Assembly (NCBI GenBank): GCA_963771545.1
Contig: CAVYTX010000002.1
Span: 2,721,529-2,785,528 of the forward strand
Length of the DNA stretch: 64,000 bases
Reading direction: 5' to 3'
Origin: CAKZLS01 sp963771545
GTDB lineage: Bacteria; Pseudomonadota; Alphaproteobacteria; Rhodospirillales; Defluviicoccaceae
Shown: one piece after another, positions 17,227 to 25,025 of the stretch
Layout of the letters: each line of letters opens with the position of its first letter
Numbering within the stretch: the first letter of the stretch is position 1
Notes under the pieces: generated by a model
Seen by the model: only the letters and a program-made list of their open reading frames with translations
The model's database searches: none
Told to the model about the DNA's origin: nothing
Made by a program: the position numbers and the translations under genes

Positions 17227-17646
17227 GTGGCGTTTCGGGGAGCGTTGTTCGGCCAACCTATTCGCATCACCATTCCAGCTGAATTCGCGAATGAAGCGGC
17301 ACTCCTCGCTTATCTCGGCCTCGGCGCCGCCGAACTGAGGAAGATCTGGTACTATCGGGGGCGGATGTATCAGCATTTCTCGATCGCCAAGGGCCAGAAC
17401 AAGGTCCGGATGATCAGCGCGCCCGACAAAAGACTGAAATTCCTTCAGCGCAAGCTCGCCGACAAGCTCACCGAACTCTACCGGCCCCGCAATCCGGTTC
17501 ACGGCTTCGTCGCCGAGCGATCAATCAAGACCAATGCGCTCAGCCACCTGCAGCCGGCGCTTCGTCGTCAATATCGACCTCAAGGATTTTTTCCCCACGA
17601 TCTCGCAGAAGCGAGTCGAGGGCATGCTATCATCATTGGGCATTGA
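17227..17646 (+). pseudogene. Retron-type reverse transcriptase, N-terminal segment
   Basis: Start GTG 17227 follows a GGAAGGGAGA site. The sequence has the retron RT opening LAYLGLGAAELRKIWYYRGR, then YQHFSIAKGQNKVRMISAPDKRLKFLQR, VHGFVAERSIKTNALSH. NALSH (17533-17547) is the NAxxH motif diagnostic of retron RTs. Directly after CACCTGCAG the homologous reading shifts to the +1 frame, where RRFVVNIDLKDFFPTIS follows; residues in this frame after ~17550 are not RT. One extra base at 17548-17556 accounts for the break. If real, the locus is dead unless frameshifting occurs. Confidence 0.85.
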
Positions 17647-18538
17647 CACTCGCGTCGCCGAAATCATCGGTCGAATCTGCTGCAACGACGGGCATCTCCC
17701 GCAGGGCGCGCCAAGCAGTCCGATGCTCTCAAACATGATCTGCTTCCGCCTCGACAAGAACCTCTTGGGCATCGCCAAAGAGGCGCGCTGCATCTACACG
17801 CGCTACGCCGACGACATCACCTTCTCGAGCCACCAGCCGCCGACCAAGCTGTTCGAGGCCACGGTCCCGCCGGCGGGGCGCTTTTCGCCTCACCTCTTCG
17901 CGCCCAAGCTGCGCGACGTCTTCCACCACAACGGTTTTGCCATCAACCCGGACAAAGCGCATTACGCCGACCGCCACTCGCGGCGCATGGTCACCGGCCT
18001 CAAAGTCAACGAACTGCTCAATGTCGACCGCCGCTATGTCCGCAATATTCGCGCAGCCCTGCACTCAATCGAGAAGGTCGGGATCGAGCACGCCGAGAAG
18101 AAATACCAGGAGAAGTATGGCGGCAGCTCCAGCCTTGCCGCGCATCTCCAAGGCAAGATCTCCTTCCTGACCCACGTCAAGGGTCAGTCGGACCCAGTCG
18201 TACGCGGCATCGCGCTTCGATTCAACAAGTGCTTCCCCTCGCACCCGATCAAGGTCACGCCGACTCCAGCTGAGATCCGCGATCGGGCGGTGTGGGTCGT
18301 CGAACATCCCGAGTGTCAGGGAACCGCCTTCTTCCTCAAGTGCGTGGGCCTGGTGACCGCTGCGCACTGTGTCGAAGGCGTCAACGATGTCGAGATCCTT
18401 CACCCCTCGAAGCATGCAAACACGTTCAAGGCCACGGTTCGGAAGCGCCACGAGCACCGAGACTTGGCCATCCTCGATCACCAGATTCCCCCAACCGAAT
18501 ATTTCGAGCTTGATCCCATAGCGCGTGCGATTGCATGA
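17534..18538 (+). CDS. Retron-type reverse transcriptase core fused to trypsin-like protease (His/Asp part)
   Basis: From ~17555 this frame holds the RT palm: NIDLKDFFPTIS (motif A), LPQGAPSSPMLSN (B), catalytic YADD in TRYADDITFSSH (17804-17815), then INPDKAHYADRHSRRMVTGLKVN with the retron-specific VTG triplet at 17990-17998. The thumb ends around LQGKISFLTHVKGQ. From residue ~250 a second domain begins, WVVEHPECQGTAFFLKCVGLVTAAHCVEG, with the chymotrypsin-fold catalytic His at 18365, followed by HRDLAILD with Asp at 18461. The frame stops at 18538 before the catalytic Ser. RT-protease fusions form one of the known retron classes. The ATG at 17534 is probably not a real start because motif A's upstream partner is in the previous frame. 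Confidence 0.85.
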   Translation: MRSATCSRRFVVNIDLKDFFPTISQKRVEGMLSSLGIDTRVAEIIGRICCNDGHLPQGAPSSPMLSNMICFRLDKNLLGIAKEARCIYTRYADDITFSSHQPPTKLFEATVPPAGRFSPHLFAPKLRDVFHHNGFAINPDKAHYADRHSRRMVTGLKVNELLNVDRRYVRNIRAALHSIEKVGIEHAEKKYQEKYGGSSSLAAHLQGKISFLTHVKGQSDPVVRGIALRFNKCFPSHPIKVTPTPAEIRDRAVWVVEHPECQGTAFFLKCVGLVTAAHCVEGVNDVEILHPSKHANTFKATVRKRHEHRDLAILDHQIPPTEYFELDPIARAIA

Positions 18539-18792
18539 TCGCGGTCGGATACCCCGGTTGGGCGCCAGGAGACCCGCTCAATATCAGACCCGGCGTCGTC
18601 AGCACGCTCACCGTCAAGAGAGCGGTTCAGCTCATCGAGGTGGCGCAGAAGCTGCCCCAGGGCATGTCCGGCGGACCGCTCCTTGATGCCAATGACGCGG
18701 TAGCGGGCATCATCCACAAAGGCGGGCCCAAGGAGGGGCGCGATTTCGCGGTTCACATCAAGGTACTGGAGGACTGGCTCAAGGAAGGCTAA
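18535..18792 (+). CDS. Trypsin-like protease C-terminal segment (catalytic Ser) of the RT-protease
   Basis: 85 residues beginning MIAVGYPGWAPGDPLNI and containing LPQGMSGGPLLDANDAVAGII, the GxSGGP motif with nucleophile Ser at 18667. It completes the His-Asp-Ser triad whose other members are in the preceding frame. The ATG overlaps the upstream TGA as ATGA, so it could be translated separately, but a single missing G near 18522-18526 would instead give a continuous ARGDCMIAVGYPGW reading, the usual protease sequence at this point. Either a recent indel or a split protease. It ends 33 bp before a REP-like palindrome. Confidence 0.8.
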   Translation: MIAVGYPGWAPGDPLNIRPGVVSTLTVKRAVQLIEVAQKLPQGMSGGPLLDANDAVAGIIHKGGPKEGRDFAVHIKVLEDWLKEG

Positions 18793-18825
18793 CGGCCAGC
18801 GCCGTCAGGCGATCGCCACCATGGA

Positions 18826-18876
18826 AGCAAGGGTGTCAGATTCATTTGATTTTCAATCGAATCTGACCCCTTTGTT
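18826..18876. repeat. REP-like palindrome family R, copy 2
   Basis: AGCAAGGGTGTCAGATTCAT ... GAATCTGACCCCTTTGTT: two ~18-bp complementary arms around a short ATTTGATTTTCAAT loop. It truncates the 3' end of an IS481-like transposase fragment on the minus strand. Full copies recur at 19789, 37581, 37887 and 41205. Confidence 0.85.
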
Positions 18877-19010
18877 TATGGCTCCTGAAAGAGATAGAAG
18901 CTGTCCCGGCTATAGCCCATGATCTTGCAGGCTTGGCTCACGTTGCCCAGCTGCTTGGCCATGTCCAGCAAGCCAACCTTGGTCCGGATGATTTTTTGCT
19001 CATTGGTCAT
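18876..19010 (-). pseudogene. IS481-like transposase N-terminal fragment
   Basis: Reads MTNEQKIIRTKVGLLDMAKQ, then LGNVSQACKIMGYSRDSFYLF, the N-terminal helix-turn-helix of IS481/IS3-type transposases. It stops after ~44 residues where the REP-like palindrome begins, so only a stub remains. Confidence 0.7.
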
Positions 19011-19327
19011 ATCGTGGTCTCCGTTGCCGCCGACCGGCGGGCCGCGGTCCCGGTCCAATGTGAGGACCACGACCCGCCCGCCCGCTCCTGTTCTACGAAA
19101 ACCAACACAGGCTGTCAGACTAAGTTCAAGCTAATACAGCATAGCCAAAATCCGCGCCCGCCTGTTCACCGTCGATCTCAAATTCATCGGGGCGGCCAGA
19201 TAATTTCCGTCTTTTTGGTAGTGCATGTCGCCGGCTTGCCAAACCGCCAAATGCATTGAAATTTGACATGTCAAGCATACAAGCTTGATAATAGCGGCCG
19301 CATAGCCCGGTCGCCGTGTTGGCGCTC

Positions 19328-19681
19328 ATGATCGTGTCTCGATTTGCCTACGTTCTGCTTTCCGTTTTGTTTCTTGTAACGTCGGTTGGTGCACAAACCC
19401 CGACACCAGTGGGTGTCTGGTTGCACGAGAACGAGCGGATCAAGCTTGAGATTACACCCTGTGGCGACGAGTGGTGTGGGAAGTTGGTTTGGTTCAGATG
19501 GCCCAACGACGCTCAAGGCCTACCCCTGGTCGATCTGAAGAATCCAAATTCCGCGCTGCGTACAAGACCTCTTTTGGGTCTTACGGTTCTCACTGGTCTT
19601 CGCCGTGCCGCCGATGGCAAGTGGGAAGATAAGTTCCTGCCCATTTTCGGCGAGACGCTAATCTGGACCCACGTCGAGTGA
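19328..19681 (+). pseudogene. DUF2147 family periplasmic protein, C-terminally truncated
   Basis: Signal peptide (VLLSVLFLVTSVGAQ), then PVGVWLHENERIKLEITPCGDEWCGKLVWFRWP and ALRTRPLLGLTVLTGLRR, the standard first two-thirds of DUF2147 proteins. Normal members continue with a DPxxGKxY segment and ~40 more residues; here the frame ends at GETLIWTHVE, and fragments of the expected continuation (TQGLFSLDR) appear in another frame. Upstream GTG 19316 is an alternative start. Probably decayed. A REP-like palindrome lies 107 bp downstream. Confidence 0.7.
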
Positions 19682-19788
19682 CTCAGGGCCTGTTCTCCCT
19701 CGACCGGAAGACTATTGGCGGCAAGTCGGAGAATCCATGCCGCTAATTATGACCGCTCATGGCTTGTGCAACCGGAAACATGGGCACA

Positions 19789-19839
19789 AGCAAAGGGGTC
19801 AGAGTCTGTTAATTTTCAAACGAATCTGACCCCCTTGCT
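19789..19839. repeat. REP-like palindrome family R, copy 3
   Basis: AGCAAAGGGGTCAGAGTCTG ... CGAATCTGACCCCCTTGCT, imperfect inverted arms with a TTAATTTTCAAA centre. Lies between the truncated DUF2147 gene and a convergent hypothetical gene. Confidence 0.85.
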
Positions 19840-20053
19840 TCCGGATTAGCCATGGGCGGACTTGGCGGACCGCTGCACGGCAGGCTTGCCGAACGGCAGC
19901 TTTGGGATAGGATAGCGGTAACGTGCCTGAGGGGCGGTGACGGGTGGGTCGTGACCCACAAGAGACTTTCGAAAGGGTGCGAAACCGGCGGATCCAAAGA
20001 GCCGCCGCCGCAAAGCCACTAACGAGCAAAACTAGGACGACCGATGCTTTGCC
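19840..20053. other. Intergenic region downstream of the palindrome
   Basis: No gene seen. It holds short GC-rich tracts and the 3' flank of the minus-strand hypothetical gene at 20054. Confidence 0.4.
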
Positions 20054-20557
20054 CTAATCGGGGAGCGTTACGGTGCCGGTCCACTCGCCGACACCCATGC
20101 CGTTTGCTTCGGATGTCTGTTTCCAAGTTCCCTTGCACTGAATCCCTTTCATACGTCCGGTGCCGGAGACGCAATCATATGTGCCTTCATAGTAGCGTTT
20201 CTTGTTCTCGTCGAACTTGGCCTCTCCTTCCCACTGAGTCGTATAAGTTGAGCCGTCCCTATGTGTGGTGATCGAAAAGCCTCTTACCGGCCCAGCTCGG
20301 TTGACGTAGTCGAACAACCCTCCAACGAAACGTGTCCAAACTTCCTCTCCGCTGAAGCTCACACCCGTTTGATGGTAGGAGCCGACGACGTGGCCATCCA
20401 CATCACCAACGTTAACAAGCTTGAACTCCGGCTCCGCATTCACGTATCGACCACGATGTTCCTTTTCACCCGCACCAGCGTCAAAAGGAACAGACAGGAC
20501 AACGCCGAAAGCCAGCAAGACAACGAACCCTCTCACGCGTGATATGAGTTTTTCCAT
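20054..20557 (-). CDS. Hypothetical secreted beta-rich protein
   Basis: 167 residues with a signal peptide (FVVLLAFGVVLSVPFDAGAG) and a mature part of alternating strands: YVNAEPEFKLVNVGDVDGHVVGSY, SITTHRDGSTYTTQWEGEA, and a cysteine pair in YDCVSGTGRMKGIQCKGTW. The pattern resembles small lipocalin-like or allene-oxide-cyclase-like barrels, but I do not recognise the family. The start follows GGGGGAG, a good ribosome-binding site. It stands alone between intergenic regions. Confidence 0.7.
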   Translation of the reverse strand: MEKLISRVRGFVVLLAFGVVLSVPFDAGAGEKEHRGRYVNAEPEFKLVNVGDVDGHVVGSYHQTGVSFSGEEVWTRFVGGLFDYVNRAGPVRGFSITTHRDGSTYTTQWEGEAKFDENKKRYYEGTYDCVSGTGRMKGIQCKGTWKQTSEANGMGVGEWTGTVTLPD

Positions 20558-21199
20558 GATGTTTGTCTCCCCCTCCCCACCCGCGCTGACCGCGAGTGTT
20601 CAAACGACTGATATTGGTACCGTTTTCGGTAATATCGTTCATGCTTTGGGTAGAAGGGTATTCCGGGCCTGCTCAATCTTCAAGCGAAACATTCTCCGAA
20701 GGTCCGTTCGTTGGCTAGGAGTGAGCTTATCATGGCGCGGGGGAATGCGGCAGCAGTTCGGCAGCAAGCGGAACTCGCGGGACCTTCTGCCGTGACGCGT
20801 CATCGCCGCGATTGAAATCCATGCGCAAATCGGATATCATTCCTAGGTTATTTGGTTTCCAGGGCCGGACTGCGCAGAAATCGTTAACTGGAACGAACGG
20901 TCCTGTATGACGACAAATGACGACATCGAAAACGGAACGATCCGACTCCAAAATGGCGCGTTTTGTTTGATATCAACAACTTACGTCGTTACGGAGCGAG
21001 AATAAACACTCTTGAATGTACGTTCGTTTTCAACGGGTTCCAAGCTTTTTTGACGACAAATGATGACAAATGATGACATTTTGGGCTGTTTTAATTCGGG
21101 CCAATGAAATCAAGGGCTTAGCAAATGTCAAGTCGTCAAGAGTCATCATTTTCGCGGAAAATGTCGTCATTTTCGGGCTTTTTTTGACGACACGCGTCG
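20558..21199. other. Long intergenic region with TGAYGACAAA direct repeats
   Basis: No gene found in ~640 bp. TGACGACAAATGACGACA occurs at 20908-20925, a longer run TGACGACAAATGATGACAAA with a further TGATGACATTTT at 21052-21082, and inverted versions (AATGTCGTCATTTTCGGGC, TGACGACACGCGTCGTCA) at 21160-21202. An imperfect inverted repeat around ATATTGGTACCGTTTTCGGTAATAT lies at 20609-20635, close to the promoter of the minus-strand secreted protein. Confidence 0.5.
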
Positions 21200-22645
21200 T
21201 CATCGGGGTTTTTGATCGGGCGAACGTTCGGGTTCCGGACCGGGCGCCGGCTCGAGCGTTTCGGGCGCCTTCGGCTCGAGCGGTTCCAATGTCTCGGGCT
21301 CGGGAATCTCCTCGATCGGTTCAGCGGCCTCGTCGACCGTTTCGTCCGGTTGCACGGGCTCGGCGGGTTCGATCGGCTCGGCGGCCTCGACTTCTTCGAC
21401 CGGTTGTTCGAGCGCCGCTTCGACCGGTTGTTCGGGAACCTCTTCCACCGCCGGCGCGGGGGGCTCGTGGAGCTGCGCGGTCTGCCAGCCGTAGCGGCGG
21501 CGCAGGTGCCATTTCACCAGCCCGATCCAGGCCGGACTGAGAACGAGGCTGATGGCGATCACCGAAACCGCGCCCTGATAGACGACTTCGGTCAGCAGTC
21601 CCACGGTCCAGCCGACGGTCGCGAGCACGAAGCTGAACTCGCCGATCTGGGAGAGCAGCGCCCCGGCGTAAAGAGCTTCCGGCCAGGAGCGGCCGAACAG
21701 GCGCAGCATGCCGGCGTTGATGAAGGTATTGGCGAAGACGGCCACCACCACCATCAGCGCGACCATCCACCACTGATCCACCAGGTAGTTCACGTCGATC
21801 AGCATGCCGACGGAGAGGAAGAAAAAGGCGATGAAGATCACGCGAAAGCCGTGCAGGCTCAGGTCCACCCAGCGGGTCTCCCGGGCCGCGTGGATGACCA
21901 TGCCGGCGACGAAGGCGCCGAGCGCCGGCGACAGTTCGAGAAGCCCGGAGATCAGGGCCAAGCCGAAGCAGATGACCAGCGCCGCCAGCACCTGGAGTTC
22001 GCGGTCGCCCCGGATCATGCGGCCCATGGGCAGGCTGAACGACGCGCGGGTCGACACCCACACCGCGAGCCCGATCAGGATCACCGCCCCCGTCCCCTGC
22101 ATGATCAGGGTGCCGCGGTCCCATCCCTCGCCGCCCAACAGACCGATGCCGATCAGCATGGGAATGATCGCCAGATCCTGAACCAGCAGGACACTGAGCA
22201 CGTCCTGGCCGACGCGGGTATCCAGTTCCTTCCAGTCTTCCAGCAGCTTGAGGACCACCGCCGTGCTGCTCAGCGAGACGATGAAGCCCACCAGCACGCT
22301 CTTGGCGAGCGGCCATTCCAGCAGATAGCCCAAGGCGACGATCAGGCCGGTGGTCACGGAAATCTGCAACAGCGTCCCGAATACGGCGACCGCCCAGTTG
22401 GCGCCGAGTTTTCTGGGCGAGACCTCCATGCCGACAAAGAACAGCAGCAACAGAACGCCGATGGCGCCGAGACGGGTCAGGAACTCGGCGTCGTTCACCA
22501 GGCCGAGGACGCTGGGCCCCATGATCACGCCGGCGACGATGTAGCCCACCGCGTACGGCTGGCGGACGATGCGCGCCACCACCGCCGGAACCGCCAGCAT
22601 CAGGATAACGGCGACAAACGCCAGCAAGACCGAATCCAGGTGCAC
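21200..22645 (-). CDS. KefB/CPA2-type cation:proton antiporter with acidic C-terminal tail
   Basis: Membrane antiporter of ~481 residues with about 12 helices. The CPA2 pattern is clear: QPYAVGYIVAGVIMGPSVLGLV, GVLLLLFFVGMEVSPRKLG, SLSSTAVVLKLLEDW, VLLVQDLAIIPMLIGIG and ELSPALGAFVAGMVIH. Unlike full KefB/KefC it lacks a TrkA-N (RCK) domain; instead the last ~70 residues are a Pro/Glu-rich repeat tail (EPIEPAEPVQPDE-type). The start is GTG 22645 with a GGGAG site; upstream residues in the same frame are not antiporter-like. It is divergent from the MFS gene at 22898. Substrate (K+ or Na+) unknown. Confidence 0.85.
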   Translation of the reverse strand: MHLDSVLLAFVAVILMLAVPAVVARIVRQPYAVGYIVAGVIMGPSVLGLVNDAEFLTRLGAIGVLLLLFFVGMEVSPRKLGANWAVAVFGTLLQISVTTGLIVALGYLLEWPLAKSVLVGFIVSLSSTAVVLKLLEDWKELDTRVGQDVLSVLLVQDLAIIPMLIGIGLLGGEGWDRGTLIMQGTGAVILIGLAVWVSTRASFSLPMGRMIRGDRELQVLAALVICFGLALISGLLELSPALGAFVAGMVIHAARETRWVDLSLHGFRVIFIAFFFLSVGMLIDVNYLVDQWWMVALMVVVAVFANTFINAGMLRLFGRSWPEALYAGALLSQIGEFSFVLATVGWTVGLLTEVVYQGAVSVIAISLVLSPAWIGLVKWHLRRRYGWQTAQLHEPPAPAVEEVPEQPVEAALEQPVEEVEAAEPIEPAEPVQPDETVDEAAEPIEEIPEPETLEPLEPKAPETLEPAPGPEPERSPDQKPR

Positions 22646-22897
22646 GGCTCGAAGCTCCCTTGGGTGACAAGGCGGACGCGGCTTGGAGGGACCAACCGCT
22701 CGGTAATCACGTTTTACGGGCTGACGCGGCACCACGCAATCGCCCGAACGCTTGATGGGCGACACCGCCGAATTATAGGGCTGGGATCCCGGACCGGGCC
22801 GGGGTAAACCTTCCGTGCCCCGTGGCCGGCGCCCCGCCGACAACCGCAACTCAGTAAAGGCTCAATGACTCCTCCCCTTTTCCCGCGTCCCTGATCC

Positions 22898-24133
22898 ATG
22901 ATCAGCACCATCGCAACCATCAGCGCGCTGCTGATGTCGGTCAGCATCTTGCTCATCGGAAACGGTCTCCAAGGCACCCTCGTTTCGGTGAGGGCCAATC
23001 TTGAGTCGTTTTCGGATCCCGTCATCGGCCTGATGATTTCCGGTTACTTCGCCGGATACATCGCCGGTTCGCTATTGGCGCCGGTGCTCATCATGCGCGC
23101 CGGGCATATCCGGGCGTTCGCCGCGTTCGCCGCGGTCGCCGCGGCGTCCGCCCTGATCCAAGCCATGGCGGTCGATCCCATCGTCTGGATCGTCTTTCGC
23201 GTGGTCACGGGATTCTGTTTTTGCGGCCTCTACATGGTGATCGAGAGCTGGCTCAACGAAAAAACGCCCAGCGCCACCCGCGGCCAGATCTTTTCCGTTT
23301 ATCGCATCATCGACCTGGGCTCGAATATGGCCGGTCAGCTTCTCCTGACGGTCGCGGACCCCATGGGGTTTCCGCTGTTCTGCCTGGTGTCCATTCTGAT
23401 CTCCCTGTCGCTGGTGCCGGTGGCCGTCACGCGGGCCATGGCGCCGCGTCCGCTTCATCGCGCCCGAATCCGCCTCAAAAAGCTGTACCGGACATCGCCG
23501 TTGGGCCTGACCGGAAGCTTCGCCGTCGGCCTCGCCAACGGGGCGTTCTGGGGGCTGGCCCCGATCTTCGTCCAGGGCGCCGGCCACTCCGTGACCACGG
23601 TCGCCCAGTTCATGAGCCTGACCGTCCTGGGCGGCGCGGCTTTCCAGTGGCCCATCGGATACGCCTCGGACCGGTTCGACCGGCGCAAGGTTCTGATCGT
23701 CACGGCGTTCATGGCCGTGATCGTTGGGATTTCGTTGGCCTTTCTGTGGGACATGTCGGTCGCCGTGCTGCTTGGCCTCGCGGTGCTTTATGGCGGTTGC
23801 ATCATGCCCATCTATTCGCTCAGCGTCGCCCACACCAACGACTACGTGGCTCCGACGGATTTCGTCGAGGCCAGCGGCGGTCTGATGCTGGTGTTCGGGA
23901 TTGGCGCCACCGTCGGACCGTTCGCGGCGTCCTATGCCATGCACGAACTGGGAGGGTGGGGTTTGTTCGCCTACACCGCCGCCGTTCACGGGCTTCTGGC
24001 GCTGTTCGGGCTCTACCGCATGACCCGAAGACCCTCGGTGCCGCTTGCCGACAAGGACGCTTTCGTCTCGGTTCTGCGAACGTCGCCCGCCGTCACCGAG
24101 ATGGATCCCCGCGGTGAGCCGGGACAGACGTGA
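22898..24133 (+). CDS. MFS transporter (YcaD-like)
   Basis: Twelve-helix permease of 411 residues. N-terminal helices ISALLMSVSILLIGNGLQGTL and GYFAGYIAGSLLAPVLIMRAGHIR carry the MFS motif-A region; the loop VIESWLNEKTPSATRGQIFSVY is characteristic of the YcaD/YfkF-like subgroup; YASDRFDRRKVL repeats motif A in the second half. No substrate can be assigned. Divergent from the antiporter gene, convergent with the racemase-like gene that ends 1 bp after it. Confidence 0.85.
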   Translation: MISTIATISALLMSVSILLIGNGLQGTLVSVRANLESFSDPVIGLMISGYFAGYIAGSLLAPVLIMRAGHIRAFAAFAAVAAASALIQAMAVDPIVWIVFRVVTGFCFCGLYMVIESWLNEKTPSATRGQIFSVYRIIDLGSNMAGQLLLTVADPMGFPLFCLVSILISLSLVPVAVTRAMAPRPLHRARIRLKKLYRTSPLGLTGSFAVGLANGAFWGLAPIFVQGAGHSVTTVAQFMSLTVLGGAAFQWPIGYASDRFDRRKVLIVTAFMAVIVGISLAFLWDMSVAVLLGLAVLYGGCIMPIYSLSVAHTNDYVAPTDFVEASGGLMLVFGIGATVGPFAASYAMHELGGWGLFAYTAAVHGLLALFGLYRMTRRPSVPLADKDAFVSVLRTSPAVTEMDPRGEPGQT

Positions 24134-24134
24134 G

Positions 24135-24929
24135 CTAGCGACCGCCGCCGGACTTCAGCGGTTTTTCAAAAAGGGTTCCAAAGCCGGCGACCGGCGTCTC
24201 GTTGCCGAGCAATCGCAGGATGTGCCAGGCCAGCGCCTGGTTGCTGGCGACCACCGGCTTGCCAAGCGCTCGTTCAATACGGTCAACAGCCAAAGAGGCG
24301 CGCAAGGCAGTGCAGGAGATAAAAAGAAGATCCGCCTCTCGGTCGCAAATCCGCAACGCCGCCTCGTAAAGAGTTTGCGGCGAAATAGAGGTCATCTCGA
24401 TATCGTTATCGAAACCGAAACCGGCGATGTTCATGAGGTCGTAACCCTGACCCACGAAATGCTTGGCCATCGAGGTATTGACCTCTTCGATGTAAGGCGT
24501 CAGCACCGAGATCCGGGATGCGCCAAATGCCTCGAATGCCGCCTCGGCCGCAACCACGGGGTTCGTCGTGGGAATACCGGGCCAGGCGGCGTGGATGAGT
24601 TGGTTCAATTTTTCAGTGCCGATGGCGATGGCGCCCGACGTACACCCGTAGATCATGGCGTCCACGCCGAACCCGGGCAGGATGCCTTCGGCCGCCCTTG
24701 TGATATCTCCGGCCATCGCCCGCAGATTTTCAATGGTGGTCGGGTTGGCGTTTTTTATCCGGTTGGTGAAGATCTCGACGCCGTCGGGAAACATGCGCCG
24801 TAGATCCTTTTCGCTGTTGAAGTCGGTTGCCAGAGCGAGCAGGCCGACCCGGCCCAAAGGGGCGATTTTGTCGAGCTTGACGGGCACCTCCACGGTTTCA
24901 ACGGTGATCGGGCGACCACTAATCCCCAA
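24135..24929 (-). CDS. Asp/Glu racemase-superfamily protein (EutA/maleate-isomerase-like)
   Basis: 264 residues. Contains RVGLLALATDFNSEKDLRRM, FTNRIKNANPTTIENLRAM, and the two catalytic-cysteine regions VDAMIYGCTSGAIAIG and LLFISCTALRA, the pattern of maleate cis-trans isomerases, arylmalonate decarboxylases and the ectoine-utilisation protein EutA; the LALATD and NPTTIENLRAM phrases most resemble EutA. It lies directly downstream of an FAD oxidoreductase gene on the same strand, suggesting a small catabolic unit for an amino acid or derivative. No other ectoine genes are present, so the substrate remains open. Confidence 0.75.
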   Translation of the reverse strand: MGISGRPITVETVEVPVKLDKIAPLGRVGLLALATDFNSEKDLRRMFPDGVEIFTNRIKNANPTTIENLRAMAGDITRAAEGILPGFGVDAMIYGCTSGAIAIGTEKLNQLIHAAWPGIPTTNPVVAAEAAFEAFGASRISVLTPYIEEVNTSMAKHFVGQGYDLMNIAGFGFDNDIEMTSISPQTLYEAALRICDREADLLFISCTALRASLAVDRIERALGKPVVASNQALAWHILRLLGNETPVAGFGTLFEKPLKSGGGR

Positions 24930-25025
24930 TTTTCTCTCCCAAACAGCTCGTTCTATTTTCTATTTTTTACCTAATCAACTTCCTTAACCAATCAACGTAA
25001 TTTGTGAGGCGAGCATGAGCCAAAA

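Noticed and set aside
21212..22807. A 531-codon plus-strand frame opposite the antiporter
   Set aside because: His/Gln/Asp-rich composition is typical of antisense reading of membrane-protein codons.
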